From positions 45,508 to 109,507 of the forward strand of contig DASZNF010000071.1 of NCBI GenBank assembly GCA_035551355.1: DNA of 64,000 nt, read 5' to 3'. Positions 49,703-58,332 of the stretch are shown here, piece after piece. Numbering within the stretch: position 1 is the first letter of the stretch; each line of letters opens with the position of its first letter. The position numbers and the translations under genes are program-made. The notes under the pieces are model-generated. The model was given only the letters and a program-made list of their open reading frames with translations. It made no database searches and was not told the DNA's origin. The DNA is from DATATV01 sp035551355 (GTDB lineage: Bacteria > Actinomycetota > Actinomycetes > Mycobacteriales > Pseudonocardiaceae).

Positions 49703-50295
49703 GTGGGACAGGTGGTTCTCGCCCCGGACAAGTTCAAGGGCTCGCTGACCGGAGCGCAGGTCGCGCAAGCGCTTGCCAACGGAATCCACGCCGTCCACCC
49801 GGATGCCGACCTGCGTACCGTCCCGGTCGCCGACGGCGGCGACGGCACCATGTCCGCCGCCCTGGCCGCCGGATTCACGCCCGTCGAAGTCCCCACCACC
49901 GGCCCCACCGGTGAAAATGTCAACGCCACCATCGCCGTGCGCGGCCCGGTCGCGGTGATCGAATCGGCCGCCGCCGGTGGTCTGTCCCAGTTGCCCGGTG
50001 GCCTGCTCGCGCCCCTGGCCGCCACCAGCGCCTGCACCGACGGCGGCGCCGGTCTGGTCGCGGCACTCGGCGGCAAACGACACGACCGCAATGGAGACGA
50101 CCTACCGCCCGGTGGAAGATCGTTGCTGCTACCGGATTTCCTGGATTGGTCCGAAGTGGACTCCAGGGTCCTCGATGCGGATCTGATACTGGCCTGCGAT
50201 GTGGACAACCCCAACCCGACCCAGCACGCAGCATCGTCAACGCCGACGCCCTGCTGACCGAGATCGGCACGAAGATCGCGGAGGACTGGCTATGA
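49703..50295 (+). pseudogene. Glycerate kinase remnant with two internal deletions
   Basis: It starts at GTG 49703 (AGGAGG upstream) with an intact glycerate-kinase N-terminus: VVLAPDKFKGSLTGAQVAQA, VPVADGGDGTMSAALAAG. After APLAATS it jumps directly to ACTDGGAGLVAALGG: the conserved GTGELI...VLGVGGS stretch (about 25 residues) is deleted in frame. The frame then reads to LILACDVDNPNPTQ and stops at 50257 out of register. The true C-terminus, ADALLTEIGTKIAEDWL, is found in another frame, ending at 50295. About 150 residues between these points are missing. An intact enzyme (about 370 aa) would phosphorylate glycerate from the glyoxylate/tartronate-semialdehyde route. The stop overlaps the allantoicase ATG. 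Confidence 0.85.
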
Positions 50296-51449
50296 CCGAG
50301 CCGACCGACTGGAATCAGTTGCCCGACCTGGCCGGCCGGGGCCTGGGCGGCAGCGTGATCGCCGCCAACGACGAGTTCTTCGCAGAGAGGGAGAACCTGA
50401 TCAAACCGGAAGACCCGGTGTTCCGGCCGCACACGTTCACCAACAAGGGCCAGGAGTACGACGGCTGGGAAACCCGGCGGCGCAGGCGCGACGCGGGCGA
50501 CCACGACTGGGCCATCGTCCGGCTGGGAGTGCCCGGCGTGCCCAGTGCGGTGGTCGTCGACACCGCGTTCTTCGCCGGAAACTACCCGCCGTTCGCGCAG
50601 GTGGAGGGGACCGGCCTGGCCGGTTACCCGGAAGCGGTGGACCTGGCCAACGCGGCGTGGGAAACCATCGTCCCCAAATCCCCACTGGCCGGAAACACCC
50701 GAAACGTCTTCACCGTGGCGGATGCCAGCCGCTACACCCACGTCCGGCTCCGCATCTTCCCCGACGGCGGCGTGGCCCGGCTGCGGGTTCACGGCACCGC
50801 CGTCGCCGACCCCCGCTGGCTGGCCGACCTCCCCTTCGACCTGGCCGCACTGGCCAACGGCGGTGCCGTGGTCGGCTGCAGCAACTGGTTCTTCTCCCCG
50901 CCCAACAACATGCTGCAGCCCGGCAACTCACGAAACATGGGCGACGGCTGGGAATCCGCGCGCCGGCGCGACAACGGCCACGACTGGGCGGTCATCCGCC
51001 TGGCCACCCAGGCCCTGCCCCGAGTCCTGGAAATCGACACCGCCCACTACAAGGGCAACGCCCCGGACCGGGTCCGGGTGCACGGCATCGACGCGCGGTC
51101 CGCCGATCTCGCCGACGAGGCCGCGTGGTGGCCGGTACTGCCCGAGACCCGCTTGCAGCCCGACACCAACCACCGCGTCCGAGTGCGAACCGACCGCCCG
51201 GTCACCCACCTCCGCCTGGAGGTCTTCCCGGATGGCGGCATCGCCCGGTTCCACGTGTACGGCCGGCTCCCCGAGGACGGCCGGAAACAGTTGGCAGCGA
51301 ACTGGTTCGCCACGTTGCCCGCCAGCCACGCCCGATCCGTTCTGGTCCGCGACTGCGGCCTGGACGAGTCGGCCGCCGCCGACCTCATCGCCACCCGCCC
51401 GACCCTGCCACCACAGGTAGAAGCCCTGATCGACTCGCTGAGCAGCTGA
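50292..51449 (+). CDS. alc: Allantoicase with C-terminal extension
   Basis: 385 residues. Two tandem allantoicase domains. Repeat 1: LGGSVIAANDEFFAERENLI, GQEYDGWETRRRRR, WAIVRLGVPGV. Repeat 2: GAVVGCSNWFFSPPNN, GWESARRRDNGHDWAVIRLA, DTAHYKGNAPDRVRVHG, with LRLEVFPDGGIARFHVYGRL closing it. It cleaves allantoate to ureidoglycolate and urea, feeding urease. A tail of about 55 residues, ANWFATLPASHARSVLVRDC, ending near ALIDSLSS, is extra and recalls the N-terminus of OHCU decarboxylases (inference). The start ATG overlaps the stop of the glycerate-kinase remnant, so both are one operon under the 49638 operator. Confidence 0.9.
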   Translation: MTEPTDWNQLPDLAGRGLGGSVIAANDEFFAERENLIKPEDPVFRPHTFTNKGQEYDGWETRRRRRDAGDHDWAIVRLGVPGVPSAVVVDTAFFAGNYPPFAQVEGTGLAGYPEAVDLANAAWETIVPKSPLAGNTRNVFTVADASRYTHVRLRIFPDGGVARLRVHGTAVADPRWLADLPFDLAALANGGAVVGCSNWFFSPPNNMLQPGNSRNMGDGWESARRRDNGHDWAVIRLATQALPRVLEIDTAHYKGNAPDRVRVHGIDARSADLADEAAWWPVLPETRLQPDTNHRVRVRTDRPVTHLRLEVFPDGGIARFHVYGRLPEDGRKQLAANWFATLPASHARSVLVRDCGLDESAAADLIATRPTLPPQVEALIDSLSS

Positions 51450-51510
51450 CCGACCGGCCGAAAACGCTGTGCTGGAGCCAATCCGGCGGCGCGGCGCAAC
51501 AATCCGGCCC

Positions 51511-51529
51511 GGAACCGGCAGCCGGTTCC
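51511..51529. terminator. Hairpin between convergent allantoicase and VOC genes
   Basis: GGAACCGG-CAG-CCGGTTCC, a perfect 8-bp stem with a 3-nt loop in the 134-bp convergent gap. Confidence 0.6.
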
Positions 51530-51583
51530 GAACCGCGATCACTGGTCCCGGCCGCCGGGCTCGTTCCTCGGTGCCCGACCGAA

Positions 51584-51949
51584 CTACTGGACCTGCGGGC
51601 CGAACAGGGCGAACATGCTGCCGGCCGGGTCGGTCAGGTAGGCGACGGTCATGTCGTCGCCTGCGGCCATGGGCGCGATGACCACCTTGCCGCCCAGTTC
51701 CTCGGCCTGCTTGGCGGTCGCCGCGACATCGGCCACCCGCACCACGAACACCGCGTAGGGCGGGATGTTGTCGCCGGTGGGGAAGATGCCACCGTGCGGG
51801 CGGTCCGCGCCCGGGGCGGTGACCAGGGTGTAGTGGCCGTCGGGGGCGAAGTTCCAGTCGAACAGGCCACCGTAGAAGGCCTTGGCGGCGGCCAGGTCCG
51901 GCGCGCCGATCTCGAACCAGGTCACCGTGTTCACCGGGTAGTCCGACAT
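51584..51949 (-). CDS. VOC (glyoxalase/bleomycin-resistance fold) family protein
   Basis: 121 residues, two betaalphabetabetabeta modules: VNTVTWFEIGAPDLAAAKAF, YGGLFDWNF, GGIFPTGDNIPPYAVFVVRV and MTVAYLTDPAGSMFALFGPQ. Similar small proteins are usually of unknown substrate. ATG 51949 has AAGGAGAAACTC upstream. It lies 87 bp downstream of the WYL regulator on the same strand, so is probably controlled by it. Confidence 0.87.
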   Translation of the reverse strand: MSDYPVNTVTWFEIGAPDLAAAKAFYGGLFDWNFAPDGHYTLVTAPGADRPHGGIFPTGDNIPPYAVFVVRVADVAATAKQAEELGGKVVIAPMAAGDDMTVAYLTDPAGSMFALFGPQVQ

Positions 51950-52036
51950 GAGTTTCTCCTTGTGCGTACCGAATGTGCTGTCGGAACACACTCTGTCCGG
52001 CGCTGGCGACAACCCCCTGTCGGTGTTTCCGGGGAT

Positions 52037-52753
52037 TTATCCGACCAGATCGGGGCGGCGCAGCACGGCGTCGGGGATGTCGAAGTCGAGATCGGCGTAG
52101 GAGCGGTGCGGGGCGGGCTCGCCGGTGGCCACCACGGAACGAATCCGGTCCATCCGGAACACCCTCGGCCCCTGGCGCATCCGGCACCAGGTCATCAGGT
52201 ACCACTGGGTGGGTGAGCCGATGAACGCCACCGGCTCGACCTCGCGCTCGGTCTCGGCGCCGGTCCGGTCGCGGTAGCGCAGCCGCAGCACCTGGCGCGC
52301 GGTGATGGCGTTCTGCACGGCCAACGGCACCGGCGCGGTCGATGCGCTCAACGCCGGATTGCCCATGGTGACCAGCCGGACGCGGTCCATCAGCTCGTCG
52401 GCTTCCTCGGTGCGCGCGGCCGACGCGACCGCCTGGACCTTGCGCAACGCGCTGTGGGTAGCGGCGGCGAACGGGCCGTTTTCGGCGCGGGCCAGGGCCA
52501 CCGCGATGGCGGCCATCTCCGGCGCGGTGAAGTTCAGCGGCGGCAGGGTGGCGCCTCGGTCGATGGTGTAGCCGCCGAGCCGGCCGGTTTCGGCGTAGAT
52601 CGGCACCCCGGACTCCTGTAATGCCAGGATGTCCCGTTCGATGGTGCGCGCACTGACCTCGAACCGCTCCGCCAGCGCCCGCGCCGAGCGGGGCCGGGGC
52701 GCGGTGGCTCGTAACTCCTCGACCAGGGCGTACAGCCGGTCGGTGCGATTCAT
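52037..52753 (-). CDS. HTH/WYL-domain transcriptional regulator (YafY-like)
   Basis: 238 residues. The N-terminal DeoR-like winged helix is MNRTDRLYALVEELRATAPR, ARALAERFEVSARTIERDIL and ALQESGVPIYAETGRLGGY. The WYL domain follows, with REVEPVAFIGSPTQWYLMTW and VFRMDRIRSVVATG. WYL domains bind small ligands or nucleic acid. It is divergent from the small gene at 52947 and upstream of the VOC gene. Confidence 0.9.
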   Translation of the reverse strand: MNRTDRLYALVEELRATAPRPRSARALAERFEVSARTIERDILALQESGVPIYAETGRLGGYTIDRGATLPPLNFTAPEMAAIAVALARAENGPFAAATHSALRKVQAVASAARTEEADELMDRVRLVTMGNPALSASTAPVPLAVQNAITARQVLRLRYRDRTGAETEREVEPVAFIGSPTQWYLMTWCRMRQGPRVFRMDRIRSVVATGEPAPHRSYADLDFDIPDAVLRRPDLVG

Positions 52754-52946
52754 GGGCGGACGTTATCCCCGCCCGCCGACAGTTCCCGGCCAACCGGGAA
52801 CGGCTTCCCGGCCCGCCCGCCAAGAGGCGTTGGATCACCTCGGCCCCATCACTCGTTCGGGTGAGCTGGGGAAATCGCGTCATATCCGGGGCGACCGGGC
52901 GTCTCATCGCAGGCAGTAGTCGCGGGATCGCGAGGAGGTGTGTTCG

Positions 52947-53153
52947 GTGTTCCGTGCGGACCGGGAGCTGTTGGCTCGGCTGAGTGCGGCGAACCAGTCG
53001 ATAGCGCCACTGGTCCTCCACCTGCTCGGCAACCTGGACGAGGGAGAACTGCGCGCCGACGACCTGGACCGGCTCGGTCGTCAGCTGCGCGAACTGGGCG
53101 AGGATCTGATCGCCCGGGCCAAGGAGCTGCGGCCCAGTATCGAGTCGGGCTGA
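52947..53153 (+). CDS. Small hypothetical protein, 68 aa
   Basis: From GTG 52947 (AGGAGG 9 nt upstream; GTG 52938 is an alternative): VFRADRELLARLSAANQSIA, PLVLHLLGNLDEGELRADDL, ending IARAKELRPSIESG. It is fully helical, acidic and strongly GC3-biased. No family recognised. Its stop codon lies in the arm of a terminator shared with the xanthine dehydrogenase operon. The gap 52754-52946 upstream is a divergent promoter region with no clear motif. Confidence 0.65.
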   Translation: MFRADRELLARLSAANQSIAPLVLHLLGNLDEGELRADDLDRLGRQLRELGEDLIARAKELRPSIESG

Positions 53154-53179
53154 TTTCCCCGTCCCACAAGGGAAATCAG
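53150..53179. terminator. Bidirectional terminator containing both stop codons
   Basis: A perfect 10-bp stem: CTGATTTCCC (53150-53159), 10-nt loop, GGGAAATCAG (53170-53179). The TGA of the small gene (53151-53153) is in the left arm and the TGA of the xanthine dehydrogenase gene (53178-53176) in the right arm. Confidence 0.8.
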
Positions 53180-55470
53180 GCGGTGCCGGTCAGGTGCTCC
53201 GGGCGGACCGGGGCGCGGGTCAGCGCCAGGCCGGTGGCCGCGCGGATGGCGGCCACGATCGCCGGAGTCGAGGAGATGGTCGGCGGCTCGCCGACGCCGC
53301 GCAGGCCGTACGGCGCGTGCGGGTCGGCCAGTTCCAGCACGTCGGTGCGCATCGGCGGCATGTCCAGGATGGTGGGGATCAGGTAGTCGGTGAAGGACGG
53401 GTTGCGGATCCGGCCGCCCTCGATCCGGATTTCCTCCATCACCGCCAAACCCAGCCCCTGCGCGGAACCGCCGTGGATCTGCCCGAGCACCGCCTGGGGG
53501 TTCATCGCCCTGCCCACGTCCTGCGCGCAGGCCAGCTCCACCACCCGCACCAGCCCCAGCTCGGTGTCCACGTCCACCACCGCGCGGTGCGCGGCGAAAC
53601 CGTACTGCACGTGCGCGTTGCCCTGGCCGGTCACCGGATCGATCGGCTCGGTGGTCCGGTGCCGGAACTCCGCGGTCTCCTCGATCGCCTCGCCGCCCAG
53701 CAGTTCGGCCAACTCGGCCAGCACGCCGGTCGACGCCGAGGAGAGTTTGCCGTCCTGCAACGCGATGTCCTTACGAGGCAAGCCGAAGCGTTCAGCCGCC
53801 AGCGCGATCACCCGGCTGCGGATGGCCAGGCACGCGGCCCGCACCGCGCCGCCGGTGACATAGGTCTGCCGGGACGCCGAGGACGAACCGCCATTGCCCA
53901 CCGTGGTGTCCACCGGGTTGATGGTCACCTGCCGCACGCCCAGTTCGGTGCGCACGATCTGCTGCTGCACGGTGACCAGCCCCTGACCGACCTCGGCCGC
54001 CGCGGTGTGCACCAGCACGGTGGGCTCGCCGCCGACCACCGACAACCGCAGCCGCGCGGTGGAGTAGTCGTCGAAACCCTCGGAAAAGCAGATGTTCTTG
54101 ATGCCGACCGCATAACCGATGCCCCGCACCACGCCCTCGCCGTGCGTGGTGTTGGACACCCCGCCGGGCAGCTGCCGGATGTCCACCAGGGAGTCCGGAT
54201 CCGTTGTGGGCACCGGCTTTTCCTGCACCAGTCGAAGTAGTTCGGCTACCGGCGCGGGTGCGTCGACCAGTTGGCCGGTCGGCATCACGCTGCCCTGCGC
54301 CATCGCGTTGCGCATCCGCAGTTCCACCGGATCCATGCCCAGTTCCGTGGCCAGCCGGTCCATCTGCGACTCGTAGGCGAATCCGGCCTGCACCGCGCCG
54401 AACCCGCGCATCGCCCCGCACGGCGGATTGTTGGTGTACACGCCCCAGCAGTCGATGGCCACGTTCGGCACGTCATACGGGCCGACGCCGAGGGTGGCGG
54501 CGTTGGCCACCACCGCGGGCGTGCTGGACGCGTACGCGCCGCCGTCCAGGTAGATCTTCGCCTTGACGTAGACCAGTTTCCCGTCCCGGGTCGCGCCGTG
54601 CTCGTAGCGCAGCACCGCCGGATGCCGGTGCACGTGCCCGAAGAACGAATCCTCACGGTTGTACACCATCTTGACCGGCCGGCCGGTGTGCAGCGCCAGC
54701 AGGCTGGCGTGCACCTGCATGGACAGATCCTCCCGGCCGCCGAACGCGCCGCCCACCCCGGCCAGGGTCAGCCGCACCTTCTCGATCGGCAGCCCCAGCG
54801 CGTGCGCCACCTGGCGCTGGTCCACGTGCAACCATTGCGTGGCAACGAAAAGATCGATCCCGCCGTCCTCGGCGGGCACCGCCAGCCCGGACTCCGGCCC
54901 GAGAAACGCCTGATCCTGCATGCCCACCTGGTACTCGGCCGACACCACGACCTCGGCTGGTGCGTCCGGATCGCCGCGGCGGATCGGCACGTGCCGCACC
55001 ACATTGCCGCCCGGATGCAACCGGGGGCCGCCGCCTTCGGCCGCGGTCACCGAGTCGGTCAGCGGGTCCAGTTCCGCGTAGTCGACCACGATCCGGGCCA
55101 GCGCGCGGCGCGCGGTCTCCGGGTGGTCGGCGCCGACCACCGCGACCGGTTCCCCCTGGTAGCGCACGACATTCTCGGCCAGCACCGGCTGGTCGGTGTG
55201 CTCAAGGCCGTAGAGATTCGTGCCTGGCACGTCCTCGTGAGTGAGCACCGCGTACACCCCGGGCACCTTCAGCGCCTCGGTCAGGTCGATGCCGCGGATA
55301 CTCGCGTACGGGTGCGGGCTGCGCAGGGTGGCGCCCCAGATCATGTCCTCATGCCACAGATCCGAGGAGTAGGCGAACTCGCCGCGAGTCTTCAGGGCGC
55401 CGTCCGGCCGCTGCGGGCTGCTGCCCACCCCGCCGGAAACCGTTGCGGTGTCAGGGGAAGCGGTGGTCAT
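53176..55470 (-). CDS. Xanthine dehydrogenase molybdenum-binding (large) subunit
   Basis: 764 residues of the xanthine oxidase family. Molybdopterin and substrate motifs are GVGGAFGGREDLSMQVHASL, PPCGAMRGFGAVQAGFAYES, AAAEVGQGLVTVQQQIVRTE, HGGSAQGLGLAVMEEIRIEG and LRGVGEPPTISSTPAIVAAI, which holds the catalytic Glu in GEPP. It hydroxylates hypoxanthine/xanthine to urate with electrons leaving through Fe-S and FAD subunits encoded upstream. Its start overlaps the deaminase stop by 4 bp. XDH identity is supported by the uricase, PucR and deaminase neighbours; a nicotinate- or CO-type relative is unlikely. Confidence 0.9.
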   Translation of the reverse strand: MTTASPDTATVSGGVGSSPQRPDGALKTRGEFAYSSDLWHEDMIWGATLRSPHPYASIRGIDLTEALKVPGVYAVLTHEDVPGTNLYGLEHTDQPVLAENVVRYQGEPVAVVGADHPETARRALARIVVDYAELDPLTDSVTAAEGGGPRLHPGGNVVRHVPIRRGDPDAPAEVVVSAEYQVGMQDQAFLGPESGLAVPAEDGGIDLFVATQWLHVDQRQVAHALGLPIEKVRLTLAGVGGAFGGREDLSMQVHASLLALHTGRPVKMVYNREDSFFGHVHRHPAVLRYEHGATRDGKLVYVKAKIYLDGGAYASSTPAVVANAATLGVGPYDVPNVAIDCWGVYTNNPPCGAMRGFGAVQAGFAYESQMDRLATELGMDPVELRMRNAMAQGSVMPTGQLVDAPAPVAELLRLVQEKPVPTTDPDSLVDIRQLPGGVSNTTHGEGVVRGIGYAVGIKNICFSEGFDDYSTARLRLSVVGGEPTVLVHTAAAEVGQGLVTVQQQIVRTELGVRQVTINPVDTTVGNGGSSSASRQTYVTGGAVRAACLAIRSRVIALAAERFGLPRKDIALQDGKLSSASTGVLAELAELLGGEAIEETAEFRHRTTEPIDPVTGQGNAHVQYGFAAHRAVVDVDTELGLVRVVELACAQDVGRAMNPQAVLGQIHGGSAQGLGLAVMEEIRIEGGRIRNPSFTDYLIPTILDMPPMRTDVLELADPHAPYGLRGVGEPPTISSTPAIVAAIRAATGLALTRAPVRPEHLTGTA

Positions 55471-56825
55471 CGGCGCGCCTCCCCGGTCAGCCGGGCGGCC
55501 GAGCGGCGCAGGGCGACGGCCAGCTCGCCGGTCCGCGCGCCGGTCAGCGAGCCGCCCCCGGCCACCCGCTTTCCGCCCACCAGCAACAGTTCCAGCGGCG
55601 CGGGTGAGCCGAACACCAGCGCCGCTACGGGATCGGTGATGCCCGCCTGGTCCAACCCGTCCATTCGCCAGACAGCCAGGTCGGCCAGCTTGCCCGGTTC
55701 CAGCGAACCCAGTTCCGCGTCCCGGCCCAGACAACGCGCCCCGCCCATGGTGCCCAGCCACAACGCCTGCCGGGCGGACAACGCTTTTGGTCCGCCGCGC
55801 AGCCGGGCGAACAGCAGGGCCTGGTGCAGCTCCTCGGCCAGCCCGGCCGATTCGTTGGAGGCCGCGCCGTCCACGCCAAGGCCGACCGGCGCGCCCGCGT
55901 CCAGCAGGTCGCGCACCCGGGCGATGCCCGCGCCCAGCCGGGCGTTGGAGGTCGGGCAGTGCGCCACCCCGGTTCCGGTCGCGCCGAGCCGGGCGACGGC
56001 CGCGTCCGCGAAGTGGATGCCGTGCGCCAGCCACACGTCCGGGCCCAGCCAGCCCAGCCGGTCGGCGTACTCGGCCGGCGTGCAGCCGAACTCGCGCCGG
56101 CACTGATCCTGCTCGTCCATTGTCTCGGCCAGGTGAGTGTGCAGCCGGACGCCCTTGCGCCGGGCCAGATCCGCCGCGCCGGACATCAGTTCCTCGGTGA
56201 CCGAGAACGGTGAGCACGGGCCGACCGCGATCCGCAGCCGGGCCTCCGGCGCGGGATCGTGGTGTTTGTCGATGGCCGCTTCGGTGCCGGCCAGCGCGGC
56301 CTCGGTGTCCTCCACGATGCGGTCCGGCGGCAGCCCGCCGGCCGACTCGCCGCGATCCATCGAGCCGCGCACCAGGTGCAGCCGGACCCCGATCCGCTCG
56401 GCCGCGGCCACCAGCGCCCCGACCTGGTCCCCGCCGTCGGCCGGGAACACGTAGTGGTGGTCGGCGATCGTGGTGGCGCCGGTGAGCGCCAGCTTGGCCA
56501 GCCCGGCCGCGGCCGCGTCGTGGGTGATCTCCGCGTCCAGCCGGCCCCACACCGGATACAACGTGGTCAGCCATTCGAACAGGGTGTTGTCCTGCGCGTA
56601 GCCGCGGGTCGCCCACTGGTAGAGGTGGTGATGGGTGTTGATCAGCCCCGGCGTGACCAGGCAGCCCCGTCCGTCCACGATGGAATCCTCCGGCCGCTGC
56701 TTCGCCGGTCCCGAGCCGATTCCGGTGATCCGGCCGTCCTCGATGACCAGATGGCCGTCGGCGTACTCGGTGCCCGAACTGTCCATTGTGGTCAACTGGG
56801 CGCCCTGGATGACCGTGCGGCTCAT
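55467..56825 (-). CDS. 8-oxoguanine/guanine deaminase (amidohydrolase)
   Basis: 452 residues of the TIM-barrel amidohydrolase superfamily. It begins MSRTVIQGAQLTTMDSSGTE. Metal ligands: TPGLINTHHHLYQWATRGYA, VRLHTHLAETMDEQDQC, LAHGIHF and the Asp in VGLGVDGAASNESAGL. These match 8-oxoguanine deaminases, which release urate and ammonia, rather than classical guanine deaminase with its short zinc protein. It sits between the Fe-S and Mo subunits of xanthine dehydrogenase with ATGA overlaps on both sides, so its product enters the same urate pool. Confidence 0.85.
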   Translation of the reverse strand: MSRTVIQGAQLTTMDSSGTEYADGHLVIEDGRITGIGSGPAKQRPEDSIVDGRGCLVTPGLINTHHHLYQWATRGYAQDNTLFEWLTTLYPVWGRLDAEITHDAAAAGLAKLALTGATTIADHHYVFPADGGDQVGALVAAAERIGVRLHLVRGSMDRGESAGGLPPDRIVEDTEAALAGTEAAIDKHHDPAPEARLRIAVGPCSPFSVTEELMSGAADLARRKGVRLHTHLAETMDEQDQCRREFGCTPAEYADRLGWLGPDVWLAHGIHFADAAVARLGATGTGVAHCPTSNARLGAGIARVRDLLDAGAPVGLGVDGAASNESAGLAEELHQALLFARLRGGPKALSARQALWLGTMGGARCLGRDAELGSLEPGKLADLAVWRMDGLDQAGITDPVAALVFGSPAPLELLLVGGKRVAGGGSLTGARTGELAVALRRSAARLTGEARR

Positions 56826-57298
56826 GCCTTCGCCTCCGCGATCCGGGTCGCGGCCAGTCGCACCGCGTCCATGATCTTCTCGTATCCGGTGCAGCGGCAC
56901 AGATTTCCGGCCAGCGCCTCGCGGATCTCCGGATCGCTGGGCACTCCCGTGCGGTGCACGAGTTCATGGGTGGCCACGATCAGTCCGGGCGTGCAGAATC
57001 CGCACTGCACCGCGCCGGTCTCCAGGAACGCCTGCTGCACTGGATCGAGCCGTGCACCTTCGGCCAGGCCCTCCACGGTGCGCACCGCACGCCCCTCCGC
57101 CTGCCCGGCCGCGACCAGACACGCACACACCGGCGTGCCGTCCAGATACACCGTGCAGGAACCGCATTCCCCTTGCTCACAAGCGTTCTTCGCGCCGGGG
57201 AGGCCGAGTCGCTCGCGCAGCACGTAGAGCAGGCTCTCGCCCTCCCACACGTCGTCGGCGACCCGCGGTTCGTCGTTCACCGTCACGTTCAGGCGCAT
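56822..57298 (-). CDS. Xanthine dehydrogenase [2Fe-2S] subunit
   Basis: 158 residues. N-terminal plant-type ferredoxin cluster: KNACEQGECGSCTVYLDGTP, VCAC. Second helical [2Fe-2S] domain: AVQCGFCTPGLIVATHELVH and GNLCRCTGYEKIMDAVRLAA. It transfers electrons from the Mo site to FAD. It overlaps the FAD subunit gene by 10 bp and the deaminase by 4 bp. Confidence 0.95.
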   Translation of the reverse strand: MRLNVTVNDEPRVADDVWEGESLLYVLRERLGLPGAKNACEQGECGSCTVYLDGTPVCACLVAAGQAEGRAVRTVEGLAEGARLDPVQQAFLETGAVQCGFCTPGLIVATHELVHRTGVPSDPEIREALAGNLCRCTGYEKIMDAVRLAATRIAEAKA

Positions 57299-58173
57299 GC
57301 CGCCTCCCCGTCCCTCCGGTACTCCTGCCAGGCCCAGCCCAGCGTGCGGCGGGCCAGCACGGCCAGCGCGTGCCTGCGGTAGGCCGCGCTGCCGCGCACG
57401 TCGTCGATCGGCGCGGCCGCGCCGGCCACCAGCTCGCCGAATCGGCTGATCATGTTCTCCGGCAATGGATTGCGGCTGTGCCACAGGTTGTGCGCGGCCA
57501 GCTCGCCGGTCAGGAAGTCCACCGCGGCGGTGGTGCTGCGCGGGGTGGGCGCGGACGACCCGAGTGCCGCGCCGACCGACTCGCGGCCCGGGGACAGTCG
57601 CAGCGCGAACGCGCACACCGCGATCACCATCGCGTTTCTGGTGCCCACCTTGGCGAACTGCTGCGGCCCGTCGGCCGACGGCAGGTGCACGGCGGCGATC
57701 AGCTCGTCCCCGGCCAGCGCGTTGCGTTTGACCCCGAGATAGAAGTCCTCGATCGGGATCAGCCGGGTCCCGCGCACCGAGGCCGCCTCCACCTGCGCCG
57801 TGCACGCCAGCAGAGCCGGATGGGTGTCCCCGGCGGGGGATGCGGTGCCCAGGTTGCCGCCGACCGTGCCCCGGTTGCGGATCTGCGGTGAGCCGACCGT
57901 GCGGCTGGCCATGGCCAGACCGGGCAGCCGGTCGCCGAGCTCGGCGATCAGCCGGGAGTAGGGCAGGCCCGCGCCGATCCGGATGTGGTCGCCGTCGACG
58001 TCCCACCCGGCCAGCTCGCGCACCGGGTTGAGGTCCAGCAGCGCGTCCGGCCTGCGGTGGTCGAAGTTCAGCTCGACCATCAGATCGGTGCCGCCCGCGA
58101 TGGGCACCGCGGCCGGGTGCTCCGCCTTGGCCGCGAGGGCGTCGGCCCAGCTCTGGGGCCGGAGGAAGTCCAC
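57289..58173 (-). CDS. Xanthine dehydrogenase FAD-binding subunit
   Basis: 294 residues. FAD motifs: VPIAGGTDLMVELNFDHRRP (AGGTDL) and TVGSPQIRNRGTVGGNLGTA (TIGGN-type), then SPAGDTHPALLACTAQVEAA. The C-terminal CO-dehydrogenase flavoprotein domain has YRRHALAVLARRTL. GTG 58173 follows GCAGGAGGCGATC. First gene of the four-gene xdh/deaminase operon, divergent from pucR. Confidence 0.93.
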   Translation of the reverse strand: MDFLRPQSWADALAAKAEHPAAVPIAGGTDLMVELNFDHRRPDALLDLNPVRELAGWDVDGDHIRIGAGLPYSRLIAELGDRLPGLAMASRTVGSPQIRNRGTVGGNLGTASPAGDTHPALLACTAQVEAASVRGTRLIPIEDFYLGVKRNALAGDELIAAVHLPSADGPQQFAKVGTRNAMVIAVCAFALRLSPGRESVGAALGSSAPTPRSTTAAVDFLTGELAAHNLWHSRNPLPENMISRFGELVAGAAAPIDDVRGSAAYRRHALAVLARRTLGWAWQEYRRDGEAACA

Positions 58174-58196
58174 TCGATCGCCTCCTGCAGCGGGTA

Positions 58197-58217
58197 GGAG
58201 TCAGTACAGCCGACTCC
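58197..58217. promoter_or_regulatory. Inverted repeat in the xdh/pucR divergent region
   Basis: GGAGTC (58197-58202), 9-bp spacer, GACTCC (58212-58217), 24 bp upstream of the xdh start. A candidate operator for PucR or for xdh promoter control. No GGAA-N6-TTCC site is present in this 159-bp region. Confidence 0.45.
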
Positions 58218-58332
58218 CGGGGCGCGGGCCAGATGGCGAAGCCACGAAACGGACCGCCGTATGAAGCGCGCGTTTGTAGCATCATCCAAGGGCGCCGGCG
58301 GTAGTCCCGGGTGAAACGGGGGAGGTCACGCG

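Noticed and set aside
49703..50257. Short glycerate kinase as an intact, shorter enzyme
   Set aside because: The conserved GTGELI/GGS segment and about 150 C-terminal residues are missing, and the true C-terminus survives out of frame, so decay is the simpler reading.
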